This document shows, piece after piece, positions 44,726-56,838 of a DNA stretch of 64,000 nucleotides (its first letter is position 1; each line of letters opens with the position of its first letter). Under the pieces are notes generated by a model. That model was not told where the DNA came from. It made no database searches and saw only the letters and a list, made by a program, of their open reading frames with translations. Made by a program: the position numbers and the translations under genes. Source of the stretch: Nilaparvata lugens (Eukaryota; Arthropoda; Insecta; Hemiptera; Delphacidae); the NCBI RefSeq assembly GCF_014356525.2, contig NC_052506.1, positions 98,634,997 through 98,698,996 on the forward strand, in the 5' to 3' direction.

Positions 44726-46283
44726 CATTGATATATATAGTTAGATGACTAAGCTATACCTTCAAGCGTTTGGAAGCATGATGCCTCCTTCATTTCTCGT
44801 CGCCATTGAATATCGGGCAAGAAGTCAGGCGCCCAGACAGGGTTAATTAAGCAATTTAATTTAATTTAACTTAATTAAACATCGACTTTCATTGCGTTAT
44901 ATCTTTCGACATACTTTATGGATTTCAATATAATTTTTTTTTCAACTTTTCATCATTTCCATTACCATATGATACAATGATTTGTTCATTGAACTTTATT
45001 TTTAACTCGACCAAACATCTAATTTAGTGAACCTACCTCACTACAGATTTTGATCCATTCTATTAGCAAATGAATCTTATTTTTACAATATTTTCCTATT
45101 ACCATGTATTTAGGATATGGAAAATAAAACATTTATTATAGATTGCTAATATTACCATATATTTTATTAGATGGCAAATAATAAAAAATTAACTGTTATC
45201 ACAATATTTCGTGAAACTGTTTCCATTCGTTTTGCAACTTAAGTATAGGTACCTAACTATACTCTTATACTCCTATATTTATAAGATAATAATAAATAAC
45301 TACATATTATAAGAACGGGAAAAATAAAACAAAAATTATAGATTGCTAATATTACCATATATTTTATTAGATGGCAAATAATAATAAATTAACCATTATC
45401 ACAATATTTCGTGAAACTGTTTCTCATTCGTTTTGCAACTTAAGTATAGGTACCTAACTATACTCTATACTCCTATATTTAATATAAGATAATAAATAAC
45501 TACATATTATAAGAACGGGAAAATAAAACAAAAATTATAGATTGCTAATATTACCATATATTTTATTAGATGGCAAATAATAATAAATTAACCGTTATCA
45601 CAATATTTCGTGAAACTGTTTCTCATTCGTTTTGCAACTTAAGTATAGGTACCTAACTATACTCTATACTCCTATATTTAATATAATATAATAAATAACT
45701 ACATATTATAAGAACGGGAAAAATAGAACAATAGCAATGATGAAGGATTTATAGACAATTTTAGCAAATAATATTTTTTATAATACAAATTTAGCATACA
45801 ATATTTTCATAGTTCACAAAATATTACAATATAAGACAAATTAATGGAATGAAATATGGATACCTATATTGGATCTATGGAAATAAAATATTTATTATAA
45901 TATTACCAAGACTTATATTTTATTACTTGGCAAATGATGATAATGAATCAACCTAAGCACAATATTCCTTGAAACAATCATTTGGCACTAGGCTTAGCCT
46001 GCATGAAACATGACCGATGAAAATATAAAAATACTTATGTATAAAAAGAAATATTTTCATCTGGCACATGCAGATTCGTACATCCATAAGCACTGCATGA
46101 AACTACCATACTTTGAATATTTTTTGTTGCTTCAATAAAAAAATATTATCATTTGAAAAAGGCTCTTTTTCTACACAGCGAATACAAATACCCGACTTCT
46201 TGCCCAAAATTTCTGTTAGCTACACTAGCGCAGTGGCATCATAGCGGACTCCGCTCTTCTTAATCTTATTCTCTATATCAATG
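44726..46283 (+). mobile_element. Non-autonomous DNA transposon, 8-bp TSD, found only in copy 2
   Basis: The insert is flanked by GTATTTCC (44718-44725 and 46284-46291); copy 1 has one GTATTTCC at the matching site near 8006. The ends are inverted, CATTGATATA / TATATCAATG, and a weaker subterminal pair (GGGCAAGAAGTC / GACTTCTTGCCC) lies about 90 bases inside. Eight-base duplications suggest the hAT or P superfamily, but the terminal sequence alone does not decide. No transposase ORF is present; the core is three tandem units of about 200 bases. Confidence 0.87.
45118..45727 (+). repeat. Three 200-bp tandem repeats inside the DNA transposon
   Basis: The landmark GATTGCTAAT falls at 45141, 45341 and 45540, so the period is 199-200 bases. 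A degenerate fourth unit lies at about 45880-45985. The units are AT-rich and non-coding. Confidence 0.9.
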
Positions 46284-46291
46284 GTATTTCC

Positions 46292-46545
46292 AAGGCACTG
46301 GAGAGAATAGTAGGCCTAGTGCATGAACAGTTGTCACTGTACCTGGAATCATTCAACTTCTTTGATGAAAATCAGTCTGGTTACCGCCCTTTTCACAGCA
46401 CAACTACAGCACTATTGAAAATCACTGATGACATTCGAAATTCAATGGATCATCGTTCTTTCACTCTTCTTGTATCATTTGATTTTACAAAAGCCTTCGA
46501 TAATGTCTGTCATACAATCTTACTCCACAAACTCTTTTTTCAGTG
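46292..46545 (+). pseudogene. LINE-A ORF2 reverse transcriptase first half, copy 2
   Basis: This short open stretch between two insertions carries SGYRPFHSTTTALLKITDDI and catalytic motif A (FDFTKAFDN at about 46488-46514), which is intact here but deleted in copy 1. It is cut at 46545 by LINE-C. Confidence 0.82.
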
Positions 46546-49500
46546 ATTGCATTGTCTCAACTTGAAGTGCGATAAAGAAAACCAATGCTATAATTTACTT
46601 TGTGTTTATCGCTGTCATGATGTTGACATGGCCGGTTTTATCGATGGATTGGAAAAAAGATACAATCGTACTGATGATAATAATAATAATAATAATAAGA
46701 TAGAGGTAATTGTCGGTGACATCAACTGTGATATTCTCAATGAACAAACTAGCAGCCTAAGCAACAGGTATCTTGACGTGCTTTATGAAGCCGGCTTTGC
46801 TTGTTGCATTGATTCTCCAACTAGGGAAACTCCTTTTTCTTCTTCATGTATAGATCATTTATTTGTTAGACACCCAGATACTAATTCTCTTTTTCCAGCA
46901 GTATTTAAATCCGATATCACGGATCACTACGCAATAGGCATCACCATAAAGCATAATAAAAATAATAATAGCTCTCATATTCAAAACAACAAATTCAAGA
47001 AAATTGATAATGAAAGATTCTTTAAACTTCTGGCCGAACAGTCATGGGATGAAGTAATCTCTTCACAGGATCCTAATTTTTGTGCTGAGAAGTTCATGGA
47101 GCTTATAGCTCTGCTCCATCAGACCTGCTCTGCAACTATAATAGATGTAATAATAGTAATAAATTTAAAAAATTAAAGCCATGGATCACAAATGGGCTTA
47201 TCAGATCCATAGAAAAAAGAAATAGATTAAGCAGATTGATTAAAAGTCAGCCCTTCAACCCCAATCTCATTCAGCATATAATGAGTATCGCAGTATGTTG
47301 AGTAAATTGTTAAAAAAAACCAAAAAAGAATATTTCAAAAGGAAACTATTAGATTCAAAAAATAACCCCAAAAATTTTTGGAAAACAATAAACGAGATAT
47401 CAGGGTCTAGCAACAAAACTGCTTCTTTTCCTATTCATGATTACACAAAATGTAACAATAGCAACAACAATCCCAAGTCTGCGGTAGATATAGCAAATGA
47501 ATTTAACGTTTACTTTTCTAATGTTGGAGCCAGGCTAGCTGATGAGATTAAGCAAAGAAACCAGAGACTTAGAGCTCCAGTCCACCCTGTCTGTCCTCCT
47601 GTCCAGCAATTCATCTTAAGAGAAGTGTCAGAGCAGGAGGTTAGACTGTGTGGCGGAAATGCGCGCAGGTTCTGCTCCTGGCTGCGATGATGTATCGGGT
47701 TATTTGTTGAAAAATGGCATAGGTTTTATTACTATTCCACTTTGTCATATTATTAACTGTAGTTCCAATTCAGGTATTTCCCCATATTTTCAAATTGGCT
47801 AAGGTTATTCCTCTATACAAGTCAGGTGATAAGGGAGATAAAAATAATTACCGTCCAATATCTTTACTGAGTGTATTTTCAAAAGTTATTGAAAAATGCT
47901 ACAAAAACCAACTGTCTCAATATTTAAAAATGAACAAATTATTATCTGATTGCCAGTTTGGATTCAGGAATGACTGCAACTCTTCCAACGGCTTCTATCA
48001 ACTAAGTGACTACTTGAGAAAAGGCATTAATAATGTCAAATATATTCTTTTGCTGTTTGTTGACCTGGCAAAGGCTTTCGATTCTATCGATCGCGCAATA
48101 TTGCTTAATAAATTGAAAAATATTGTGATAATTGGCGCTTCTCATGATTGGATCTGAAGCTACTTGTCGGGTCGCAAACAAATAGTAAACATAAATAGTC
48201 CATTCAGTTATAGTAACAATAGTGGTAACAATGAAATTAATAGCAATAATATAAATAACAACAATACAAATTCTGTCAATAGTGAGGTGCGAAGTATCGA
48301 TTTTGGGGTTGTCCAAGGAAGCACACTTGGGCCAATCTTATTCCTTATATACATCAATGACATTATCAAATCTGATGTATCGGGTAGAATGCTACTGTTT
48401 GCTGATGACACTGCAGTCTATTTTGAGGCAGACAGCTGGATGGAAGTCTACGAGAAGGCATCCAGAGACTTAATTACACTCAAAAATTGGTTTGACGACA
48501 ACATTCTTAGTATGAATATGAAGAAGACCAAAATTCTTCTAATATTCCTTCATAAAAACCGTGCCCCTCCAGATAATTTACTGCTAAAACTACATTCTTG
48601 TGGTCAGGTGTGTAATGATAACTGTGATTGCCAGGTGATTGAATCGGTCAACGAGTTCAAATACCTGGGTATAATCATTGATAATAATTTATCTTGGCAT
48701 CCACACATTTTCTACTTGAAAAAAAAATTACGGAAATTGATTTTTGTTTTCTCAAAACTGAAGGGCATTCTTAACACGAAGGAATTGAGGACAGTGTATC
48801 ACGCACTTGTGCAGTCAATCCTTACATATGGAATTATTGTCTGGGGAGGTGCGTGTGATACTAAGATTGCAGAACTTTCAGTGACTCAGAAAGCTATTAT
48901 CAAAGCCGGACTGGGCCTGGAATGAACATATTCTTCCGAACGTTTATTTGTTTATTTTAATGTTCTAACTATTAAGAAGCTTTATGTTAAATTTGTCTTA
49001 ATGTATGCGTTCAAGAATAAAATGAACTTAAATATTCCAGCAAAACAAGAACATAGGACTAGAAGCGGACTTCTTCTGCATCCCAATTTAGAGAGAAATT
49101 CGCGAGCTGTTTGCGACAGAAATGTCTCTTATGTAATTAATATGATTCTATGGAATGCTCCCCCCATATAAGTCATCCTGGTTCTTGTACTGTACTAAAA
49201 TACAAGAAAGTGCTACATGAATGGTTGGCATCTTTAAATGACTATCAGTGTGGTAGATTGATCAAATCAATGTATGTGTAAAGGTGCGTACAGACTTTCA
49301 TTCCGCTCCAAGACCAAATGTCACTCCAGCAGAGTGATTGATGATCGACCGGCGAGCAACAATGGTTCGACCAGGGAACGCGAGAAGATCTACCATCTTC
49401 CATAATGTTCATGATCGGTGCGAGTAGAGAGCGGAGGCGGAGCGATTGCTGTGCGATGGTGGTATGTGGGCGGTACGAGGGAGAAGCGTGCTCGGTGCGG

Positions 49501-49946
49501 GTTGGAAGCAGGAGTATGTGTATGCAGCTTAACACCTTGGAATTTATTCACTCATGTATGTGCGTAGTGTGTGTGTGTGTGTGTGTTTCCCTTCCCGTGC
49601 GAATGTTGATAGTTGAGCTCGAATATTAAAATTAAATAAGTATTTTTATCTTTTATTTAAATAGTTTTGATATTGTATTATTCAATACTATTAAATATTG
49701 GTAGCTATCTATAATAGACTAGTAATATTACTTCTCTGTATCATATATAAGTTATCTGTGTAAATTGAATTTCAATATACTTATGCAAACTCTTACTCAC
49801 GAACAGACCGACAGGTCCATGTGAGTACAGTTTCTATTATTTTGTGAAATAGTTTAAACATAGATATGATTTTATTTAAATTTAGTACATTTACATATGT
49901 TTTATAAGTCTTATAAGTCTTTGTGAAACAATAAAATTCAATTCAA
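46546..49946 (+). mobile_element. LINE-C, 5'-truncated LINE found only in copy 2
   Basis: This 3.4-kb insertion is flanked by TTCAGTG (46539-46545 and 49947-49953); copy 1 has the site uninterrupted near 8236. The 5' end is cut within the endonuclease domain. The 3' end is a tail of AATTC repeats (about 49934-49946). The 3' UTR (about 49175-49946) contains a (GT)n run at 49567-49587. It is a CR1/jockey-type LINE by its RT motifs. Confidence 0.88.
46553..49170 (+). pseudogene. LINE-C ORF2: partial endonuclease and reverse transcriptase
   Basis: The endonuclease part (46547-47176) starts late and shows VIVGDINCDIL, SSCIDHLFVR and SDITDHYAIGI. After frame changes the RT follows: YRPISLLSVFSKVIEK, CQFGFRNDCNSSNGF and FVDLAKAFDSID (motif A). 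A TGA lies at 48155-48157, then FGVVQGSTLGPILFLIYIND (motif B) and LLFADDTAVYF (FADD codons at 48398-48409). An Asn-rich insert (48194-48286) lies between motifs A and B. TGA at 48923-48925 is in frame with a further 80 or so codons to 49170. Catalytic residues are kept, but stops and shifts make it inactive. Confidence 0.83.
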
Positions 49947-51015
49947 TTCAGTGTGGTCTATCATCTTCTTGTGTTTCAAGTCCTACCCAACTGATAGGCA
50001 CCAGTGTGTCAGAGTGGCTGAGGAGAAAATGTCCAGGTGGCTGCCAGTTGTTGCAGGGGTCCCACAGGGCACAATCCTTGGCCCTCCTCTTTTCTCTATC
50101 TATGTGAATAACCTTTCTCTGATTTTTCGTGATTTGTCCTATCATATCTATGCTGATGATCTTGTTTGCTACAATCACTTTCCTTCTGGTCACTCTTCTC
50201 ATGCTGATGATGCTGTGGCTGCCATGAATGTTAATATAGCATCTTTGATTGTATGGGCAAAGGCACATTGCTTGAGTCTCAATGCCAAGAAATGCAAAAG
50301 TATTATTGTTGCTTATGGCAGACTGTACAATCAACTAGACTTCAATGCAGTGTCCAAAGTAATGCTAGATGGCCATGCACTTCAGTATGAGGAATGTATC
50401 AAGGTTCTGGGAGTTTTCATAGATAAGAATCTTAATTGGACCTATCACATCAACACCTTATCAAGGAGGATTTTTGCCACAATGCATCAGTTCAAGAGGT
50501 TGAGGAAGTTTCTTCCAACCAACCTTCGTGTCACGCTTGTTCTAAGTCTTGTCCTGCCCATTGTGGACTATGGCAGCATGGTCTACAATGACATGACTGG
50601 AGAGCTTAATATGAAATTGCAGCGTGCATTGAACTATGCAGTTAGGTTCATATATGATGCAAGAAGGGATGATCATATCACACCTTACTATAGGAGACTG
50701 CAAAGGCTGAAACTGAAGGACCGGAGACAATACTTCATATTATGTCTTGTATATCACCTAGTTGTCGAGGGCAAGGGCCCGCAGTATCTGAAGGAGAGAT
50801 TCACCCCTCTTGCGCACATCCACCACAGAAACACACGACAGCACCAATATTTCCTACAAATTCCACTCCACCGCACAGTTATGTACAACTCCTGTTTTAC
50901 TGTAGTAGCGTCCCGACTGTGGAACAATCTATCACCTGAGTTGATTCTCTCACCAAGCTTCTATTTGTTCAAATCGAGGCTTCTGTCGTCATTAATAAAT
51001 GATACATTGGCATAA
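49947..51015 (+). pseudogene. LINE-A ORF2 reverse transcriptase second half, copy 2
   Basis: This continues the RT domain with VVAGVPQGTILGPPLF (motif B) and HIYADDLVC (motif C; YADD codons at 50149-50160), both intact. It continues with LSLNAKKCKSIIVAYG, KVLGVFIDKNLNW and the LINE C-terminal region ending at TAA 51015. Five bases missing near 49977 (compared with copy 1) shift the frame at its left edge. Copy 2 therefore keeps all RT catalytic motifs, whereas copy 1 lost motifs A and C. Confidence 0.85.
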
Positions 51016-51490
51016 GGTCATTATGATTGGCAGTGTTTGGTGCATTCACGCTCTCATTTCATTGCTCCTATTTCATGCACAGTTCCATTATTACTTCTCT
51101 TTTTTTTATTAAAAGTCTGATCACAATGCTTTGTAATGGGACCACCTTCATAGTTTATCTATCACCTATATTTCATCTTCCCTCTATTGTATTTTATTAT
51201 GAACTTCAATTTTTCATGGTATACTTTCATGATAAGTTTCACTCCACTTGGATTCAAATAACAACTTGCTAATGTGATAATACTTTAGTTGATGTTGATG
51301 GCTCAATATGTACAATATTATTTCCTTCAATATTTTGTTATTATTAATACCAATGCATAACTGGAAATAATTATTTATTTCTTAAGTTTAATTTAATTTT
51401 ATTGTCAATTTTTGTAAATGTTACCATAGGCAAGAGCCTAGTAACAATTGTCAATAAATATCTTATCTTATAATAAAATTCATTCATTCA
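51016..51490 (+). mobile_element. LINE-A 3' UTR and tail, copy 2
   Basis: This is AT-rich 3' UTR without genes, ending in a short ATTC/TTCA repeat tail at 51490. It equals copy 1 9308-9652 plus 12953-13080. Confidence 0.75.
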
Positions 51491-53494
51491 AGCCATCCGC
51501 ATTGCTTACTGAGACATTGAAGAAATTTTCAATTGAGCTAGGATCAGCTGAAAGATCCTTATTTAATATGAAGATTGATCAAGCTGATTTTCTGATTACA
51601 ATGCTCTGTCTACCAAAATTACCGCTGAATATTCGAGCTGAATTTGAAGCTTCCATTCCTAATGATCAGTTGCCTACATTTGATGGATTAATGAGTTTTG
51701 TTGCCAATCAAGAAAAATGTCTGGAGGTAACTAACCTCACTAACATTGAGGAGCAGATTATCAATGCCAGTATCCAGTATGTGCAACCTTCTGCTGTGAA
51801 ATCAGAACCCACTTGTTCTAGTTATGCTATGAAGAGTCAACCTGGCAATGTTCAGAGTCTTACCCGCATCAGTGGTCACAACTGTGTGATACGCAAGGCA
51901 AATCATCAACTGTATAAATGTGACCAGTTCAAGCACTAAACAGTTGCTAAGCATCTACTAATTGTGAGGCAGAACAAAAGATGTTTTGTGTGTTTGGGAT
52001 CGCATCTAAAAGTTAATTGCAATTCGACCATCTGTTGCAAAAATTGTAGATCTATGCATCATCACACACTGCTCTGTGATAATGCTAATAATCCTCATTC
52101 ATTATTAGCCACTGAGGAATGGAACGCCCGCTCTGATTACAACCGCTCTGCTTCATCGATGTCACCGCCTCATTGATGCCATCGTCAGGTTGTCCAGTAT
52201 TCTCAAGCTGTCACTGTCAACAGCCAACCAGAACTGCTATGCAAAAGCCGTCGGCCGCTTATGGTTCACTGTCTGCCCCTGCTCCTGGTAATGTGCACTC
52301 AACCAATGCTGTAAGTAATTACAATCACGCCTCTTCTATTGTTACACCGCCCTCGGCTGCTGTCTCTTTGGCGATATCTACTAGCTACATTCTGCCTGCT
52401 GCGTCACCGCCTGTGGCCGATAATATTGCTGCACCTGTCAGGCCGCCGCCAGTCTCTACCAGCGCTGTTATGACTCCTGTGTCCTCTGCCACCGCTCCAG
52501 ACGTTTTCAGTGGCTGTGCTCAAGTTAAGGCCATTCATGCCTCTGCCCTGTTAGGCACAGCTATAGTTGCTGTCATTAACCAGTACAATCAACAACATTT
52601 CCTGCGTGCCGTTCTAGATTGTGGCTCCATGAGATCCATCATCACCGCAAAAGCTGCCGAGCAACTTGGATTGAAAGTTACACCCGCACAAATTCGGCTC
52701 AATGGCATCTCTGAGCAAGGAACCACTGTAAAAAGCACCGCTCACCTGACACTACTGTCTAGACCGCAATTCAAAACTGCCCTTGAAACTGACGCTCTAG
52801 TATTGGAACAAATAGCTGGAGATTTGCCCGCATTTCCTATCAACAGTGAACTGAAAAATTCCCTCTCCCATTTGGACCTTGCTGACCCCACTTTTGACCA
52901 GCCCGCCAGAATAGATATGTTAATGGAGCTGACATATATCTCAATGTTTTCGTGACATCAGGACGTTGTATTATACCTGGAAATCCTACCGCATTTTCCA
53001 CCATATTTGGTTATGTGTTAAGTGGAAGACTAAATGTTGAAGATTCACCCGCACCACTCAAAGAAATGCAATTGATATGCACCATGTTAGCACAAGAAGA
53101 ACCGCTCTCTACTGTCATGAACAAATTCTGGGAAACCGAAGACGTTTGCTCAGATGTAAAAATTTCATCGCCTTCTGATGAACTATGTGAAAGACTGTAT
53201 AAAGCCACCACCTACCGCAATGATGAAGGAGGATATGTAGTCGCGCTTCCATTCAAACCTGAAGCACCCCCTCTTGTCTCAAACCGCAAACAGGCTTACC
53301 GAAGTCATCTTGGTCTGTTGAAGCGTCTGGATAAATCCTCCAAGCTAGAGGAGAAATACTCCAATTTCATGCATGAATATCAAGAACTTGGGCACTTAGC
53401 ACTTTCCGATTCTGCTGTCAACTATGTAATTCCGCATCATGCCATTTTCAAAAACAATGATCCTAGTCAGAAAATTTCAATTGTCTGCAATTAA
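51491..53494 (+). pseudogene. BEL1 gag-protease-RT start, copy 2
   Basis: This is the counterpart of 13081-15085. Gag zinc knuckles are present (CFVCLGSHLKVNC, CCKNCRSMHHHTLLC), but a TAA at about 51937 (GAA in copy 1) breaks gag before them. The linker and protease frame (52173-52955) is open across the TGA of copy 1. The protease motif is again LDCGS instead of LDSGS. A missing T near 52924 shifts the frame, and the rest (to 53494) reads in the frame starting about 52952. Each copy is thus broken at different points, while the loss of RT core, RNase H and integrase is common to both. Confidence 0.85.
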
Positions 53495-53819
53495 TTAAAC
53501 TCTTAAATATGTGTTTTATTTGGTGCAGTTGGAAATGCAAAACTAATTGTTTTGCATATCCGTTTTCTGTTTTGGGACTTGCTTTTTCTTCTGTCATGAT
53601 CGAGCTCTGTAATATGCTTGAAGTGTTTCCTATTACATAATTCTCAGTTAGCCAAAATGCTTTCAAGTCATTATATTTTCCCTTCTCATATTAGAATTAG
53701 TTATGTTAGGATAAATTTATACAGGGCTACCCATGATTTATATAAAAGGAAACCAATGTCTTATCCAACACAAGTTTTGGCCTGACTGTCCAGTACAGTT
53801 TAATCACCGAAACACCTCA
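53495..53819 (+). other. Non-coding filler before BEL1 3' LTR, copy 2
   Basis: This is a shorter form of 15086-15713, lacking about 303 bases between CATGA repeats. No coding similarity is seen. Confidence 0.6.
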
Positions 53820-54328
53820 AGAGCTATTTGAACTATCGTTCGCCGAGGAACCGTTCTTCTTTGAAGGAGTCGTTCTCGAGTCATCGTTCACTCAGTGTGA
53901 AAAGCCGATCCCACTTCCTGGTACGTCTCGTGTCGTTTTCCCGCTCCAAGTTACATTCATGTCGATTCTCTACAAGATTAATCCGCTCCAAGTGTTTTAT
54001 TACTGTGATAACGCTTCAATATCAATCTGAGACTTATTATTGTTGAGTATAATTCATAAAGACAGTATAGAACTAAGCAAGTTGTGCTTCCGCCTCGTGT
54101 AGTAAGATTCCCGCCTTTGTATGAAAGACTTTGTTTTACACCGCTTTGTTGTATTGAACTTGATTTATTGGTTTGAGTAATTCATTTGATCAACTTATTG
54201 TTGGTCTGGTCCTCCGATTATTAATAAAAGTGTATTCGTTTCAATTTGTGTTCACTCAGTCCAACCTGGCTCCACCAGTAGAAGCTACTAAGTGATTTGT
54301 TATTGCGCCCACCTCGGTGGCCGTAACA
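53820..54328 (+). repeat. BEL1 3' LTR, 5'-truncated, copy 2
   Basis: This LTR matches 35392-35911 and ends GGCCGTAACA. It is followed by ATATA (54329-54333), the right half of the BEL1 target duplication. The first 56 or so LTR bases are missing. Confidence 0.85.
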
Positions 54329-54333
54329 ATATA

Positions 54334-55343
54334 GAGTCCTGATAGTTCACAATAACTAAAACCATCCCAGAATTTTCGAATGAAAACTATGCAAATAGTG
54401 TTGAAACATGAAGATCATTGAAAAAAATAATGAATTTTTTGTGCTCTTAACTTTAAGGGCTCTAGCACAATGAATTATTTCCTGCTCATTAAAGTCAGTT
54501 TCTCAATTATCATCAGAGAAGTGGTATCGGACCCATTAATTCTAGGTTATCAATGTTTTCAATAATTGTGAATAAGAGCAAGATATTCAGTGATATTCAG
54601 AGTAATTCCTACAAACTATAGTTTCAATCCAGGATCTATAGCATAGCAAGATTCAATTTAAACTATCAGCATTAGTTGAATTAGAAACATTGATATTAGT
54701 TATGAGAAATACTGACAGTTTAGAGTGAGTTTTAGAGGAGATATGAGGTATGAACGTTGTCATTGGAGTGATAAAATGTCTTTTCAACAACTAATAAGAT
54801 GAAGAATACTATGGGGCTTCTTACTTAAAATACTATGGGATCTGAAAAAAGCACTTCCTTATGATCCTCTTTGTGAGACTGAGATGACTGAAAGTGAATG
54901 AAATACCTGTACAAGGTTATTTTTGTAAAAAGGTCCATTTTATCACACTACTACTAAATACCGTACTGTAATAGTCTAGCTCTACAGTATGTGGTAAATT
55001 ATAATGTAGGCGATGATGATCCATTCAATCTAGTGTAAAATAATGTAATAAACTTAATTCAGTCATATCCTATTTGTTATGGATGTTATTAGCTCAATTA
55101 AAACAAGAAATCACGTAGTCACCTTGGTTATTTTGATTCAGCTGTAAAATTCGATCTCTTCTCGAGCGGACTGAGGCACAGAAATTGAAATTGAGAAAGA
55201 AATAAGAATTATATTAAATTTGTTTTCTAATATACAAAAGATTAATGCAATGATTGGTTATCACAGCACAGCATTTGCTTAAGAATTATCGGTGGTTAAT
55301 GAATTGTGGATTCTATAAGCTGGAATAAAATACACCAAATTAC
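54334..55343 (+). other. Host intron sequence, copy 2
   Basis: This is AT-rich intron DNA between BEL1 and exon b. No gene or repeat is recognised. With 35218-35330 it would make an ancestral intron of about 1.1 kb. Confidence 0.6.
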
Positions 55344-55533
55344 CTTGGTTCTCGTATCAACTGGACAATCTTCACCTTGGATGTGCTGCTCTGTATACTT
55401 TTCATAAACCACGCAGTCATCCAAACCGGCTTCATCATTGTAATAGAACGATTTTCTATCTTTAAACTGTTGAACTTCTTCTGAGAGACAGTCATTCAAT
55501 GATCTCAGTTCTCCAATTAGTTTCTCCAAATTG
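55344..55533 (-). CDS. Host coiled-coil gene, exon b
   Basis: This is a 190-base minus-strand exon with acceptor CTCACAG/C and donor AAG/GTAATT. It enters with one base that completes a codon begun by exon a (TG plus C), then reads 63 codons and ends in phase 0. It starts NLEKLIGELRSLNDCLSEEV, a Leu/Glu-rich helical stretch that could extend a coiled coil, and turns acidic and Cys-containing (DEAGLDDCVVYEKY). Both splice phases agree with the neighbouring exons (58317-58495 and 35065-35217). I do not recognise the family; a cytoskeletal or centrosomal scaffold is possible but only a guess. Confidence 0.68.
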
Positions 55534-56215
55534 CTGTGAGGAAAAAATATCAATGTTTACTCAATCAAATTGATATTGTAATGTAGCTATAAATGAGTAA
55601 ATCAGATGAATTACAAACGTTAGCAAAACAACAAAAAATCTGGAGTGGTACACTCACACAACTTTCCTTGCTCATTGAACTGTAAGCCTCATTCTCAAAC
55701 TAGAATAATTTAGGGGAATAACATCATGACAATTATTGGCGGCAACATATTATTTGCAACTACGATCAGACTACTGTATATGTGTATGTATAATTATTGT
55801 TTTCCTACAGTTACGTTGAAAAGTGGCCATTGCTGCACTGATTACAGAACGCAAAGAATCACTTTTCCGCTCTAGTGCGGGAAAAATTTTTCTGCACTCC
55901 AGATTTGCAACATGGCAACGCAAAATACTTAGTAGGTTATATGGAGCAACAGTGCAGCAAAATCAAAATGAAGTTGGTAACAGTGACTGCTGTGGCTGCT
56001 ATAGTGAGCAGAGGTGCAACGAAGCACAACGCGCTAATTATTATTCATTATATATTATAACCAAGGACAACGAGGACTTTAGGATTTTAGGATTAAGGTT
56101 TTATCAATAATAAAATTACACAGAAAAACATTTGATGCATTTCAGGCAATTTTACCCATAATTACCCACTTTTCATATTCAATGGTAACTGTAGGAAAAA
56201 CTTAATGTGAAATAC
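55534..56215 (+). other. Host intron sequence, copy 2
   Basis: This is intron DNA equal to 17428-18110. The open frame at 55823-56110 is cut by an indel relative to copy 1 and is not called. Confidence 0.5.
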
Positions 56216-56317
56216 GTGCGCAAAGTTCCTCTGCTGCACTCAAGAAACCATTCCGCCCTCGCCTACGGCTCGGGCGTAAACGTTTCTTTCGGTGCAGCAA
56301 ACTGACACTTTGCGCAC
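56216..56317 (+). repeat. Nested hairpin repeat, copy 2
   Basis: This has the same two nested perfect inverted pairs as 18111-18212 (GTGCGCAAAGT / ACTTTGCGCAC outside, TGCTGCAC / GTGCAGCA inside), with no change between the copies. Confidence 0.7.
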
Positions 56318-56452
56318 TAGTTGCACAAATAACTATTTCAGAGTACTTTTTCCTTCGTGCAAATTGTGAAATTCGATGATTTTTTTAAAAGTCTTCAAAA
56401 CAGCTGTTCTACAGATCTTGACTATGACTGTGTACTTATTTTTATAAACTGC

Positions 56453-56838
56453 TCTACCTACCTACCTACCTACCTCATGCACGAGATGGAGGTTACAAAG
56501 TCCATTTCTCAAGGATAGGGTGGACCCCCCATTAGTTTCCCAGGAAAAAGACTCATGCCAGTTGATAGATCTGATAAATAACTATAGGGTATAAATTTGA
56601 AAAAAATCGTTAGAGCCGTTTTTGAGAAAATCGTGAAAAACACGGTTTTTAGTCATTATCCGCCATTTTTCTCAAGAATATTACAGAGCTCCTGAAATTT
56701 TCCCAGAAATGAGACTCATGCCAGTTGATAGGGCTTATAAATAGCTATCCATGGTATAAATTTGAAGAAAATCGTTAGAGCCGTTTTCGAGAAAAACGTG
56801 AAAAACATGGTTTTTTAGTCATTATCCGCCATTTTTTC
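56453..56838 (+). repeat. 165-bp tandem repeat, two units, copy 2
   Basis: After a (CTAC)n run come two units, with GACTCATGCC at 56549 and 56713. Copy 1 has four. The first unit is the more diverged. Confidence 0.85.

Larger units (their letters stand above)
40761..51490 (+). mobile_element. LINE-A copy 2 with nested DNA transposon and LINE-C
   Basis: The layout is the same as copy 1: 5' leader, ORF1 (41006-41863), repeat-bearing spacer, ORF2 (from 43159 to 51015, interrupted twice), 3' UTR and an ATTC tail ending at 51490. Without insertions it is about 5.75 kb, so full length. Possible target duplication: TCAGGCC (ending 40760) and TCAAGCC (at about 51488). Confidence 0.82.
35336..54328 (+). 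mobile_element. BEL1, BEL/Pao LTR retrotransposon with nested insertions (copy 2)
   Basis: The element runs from the 5' LTR (35336) to the end of the truncated 3' LTR (54328) and is flanked by ATATA. The order is LTR, leader, gag start (36212), foldback element (36291-40263), gag middle, LINE-A with its own two insertions, gag end, protease, start of RT, unknown filler and the 3' LTR. Without insertions only about 4 kb remain, because most of pol is deleted. It sits in the last intron of the minus-strand host gene, in the opposite orientation. It cannot move by itself. Confidence 0.82.
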
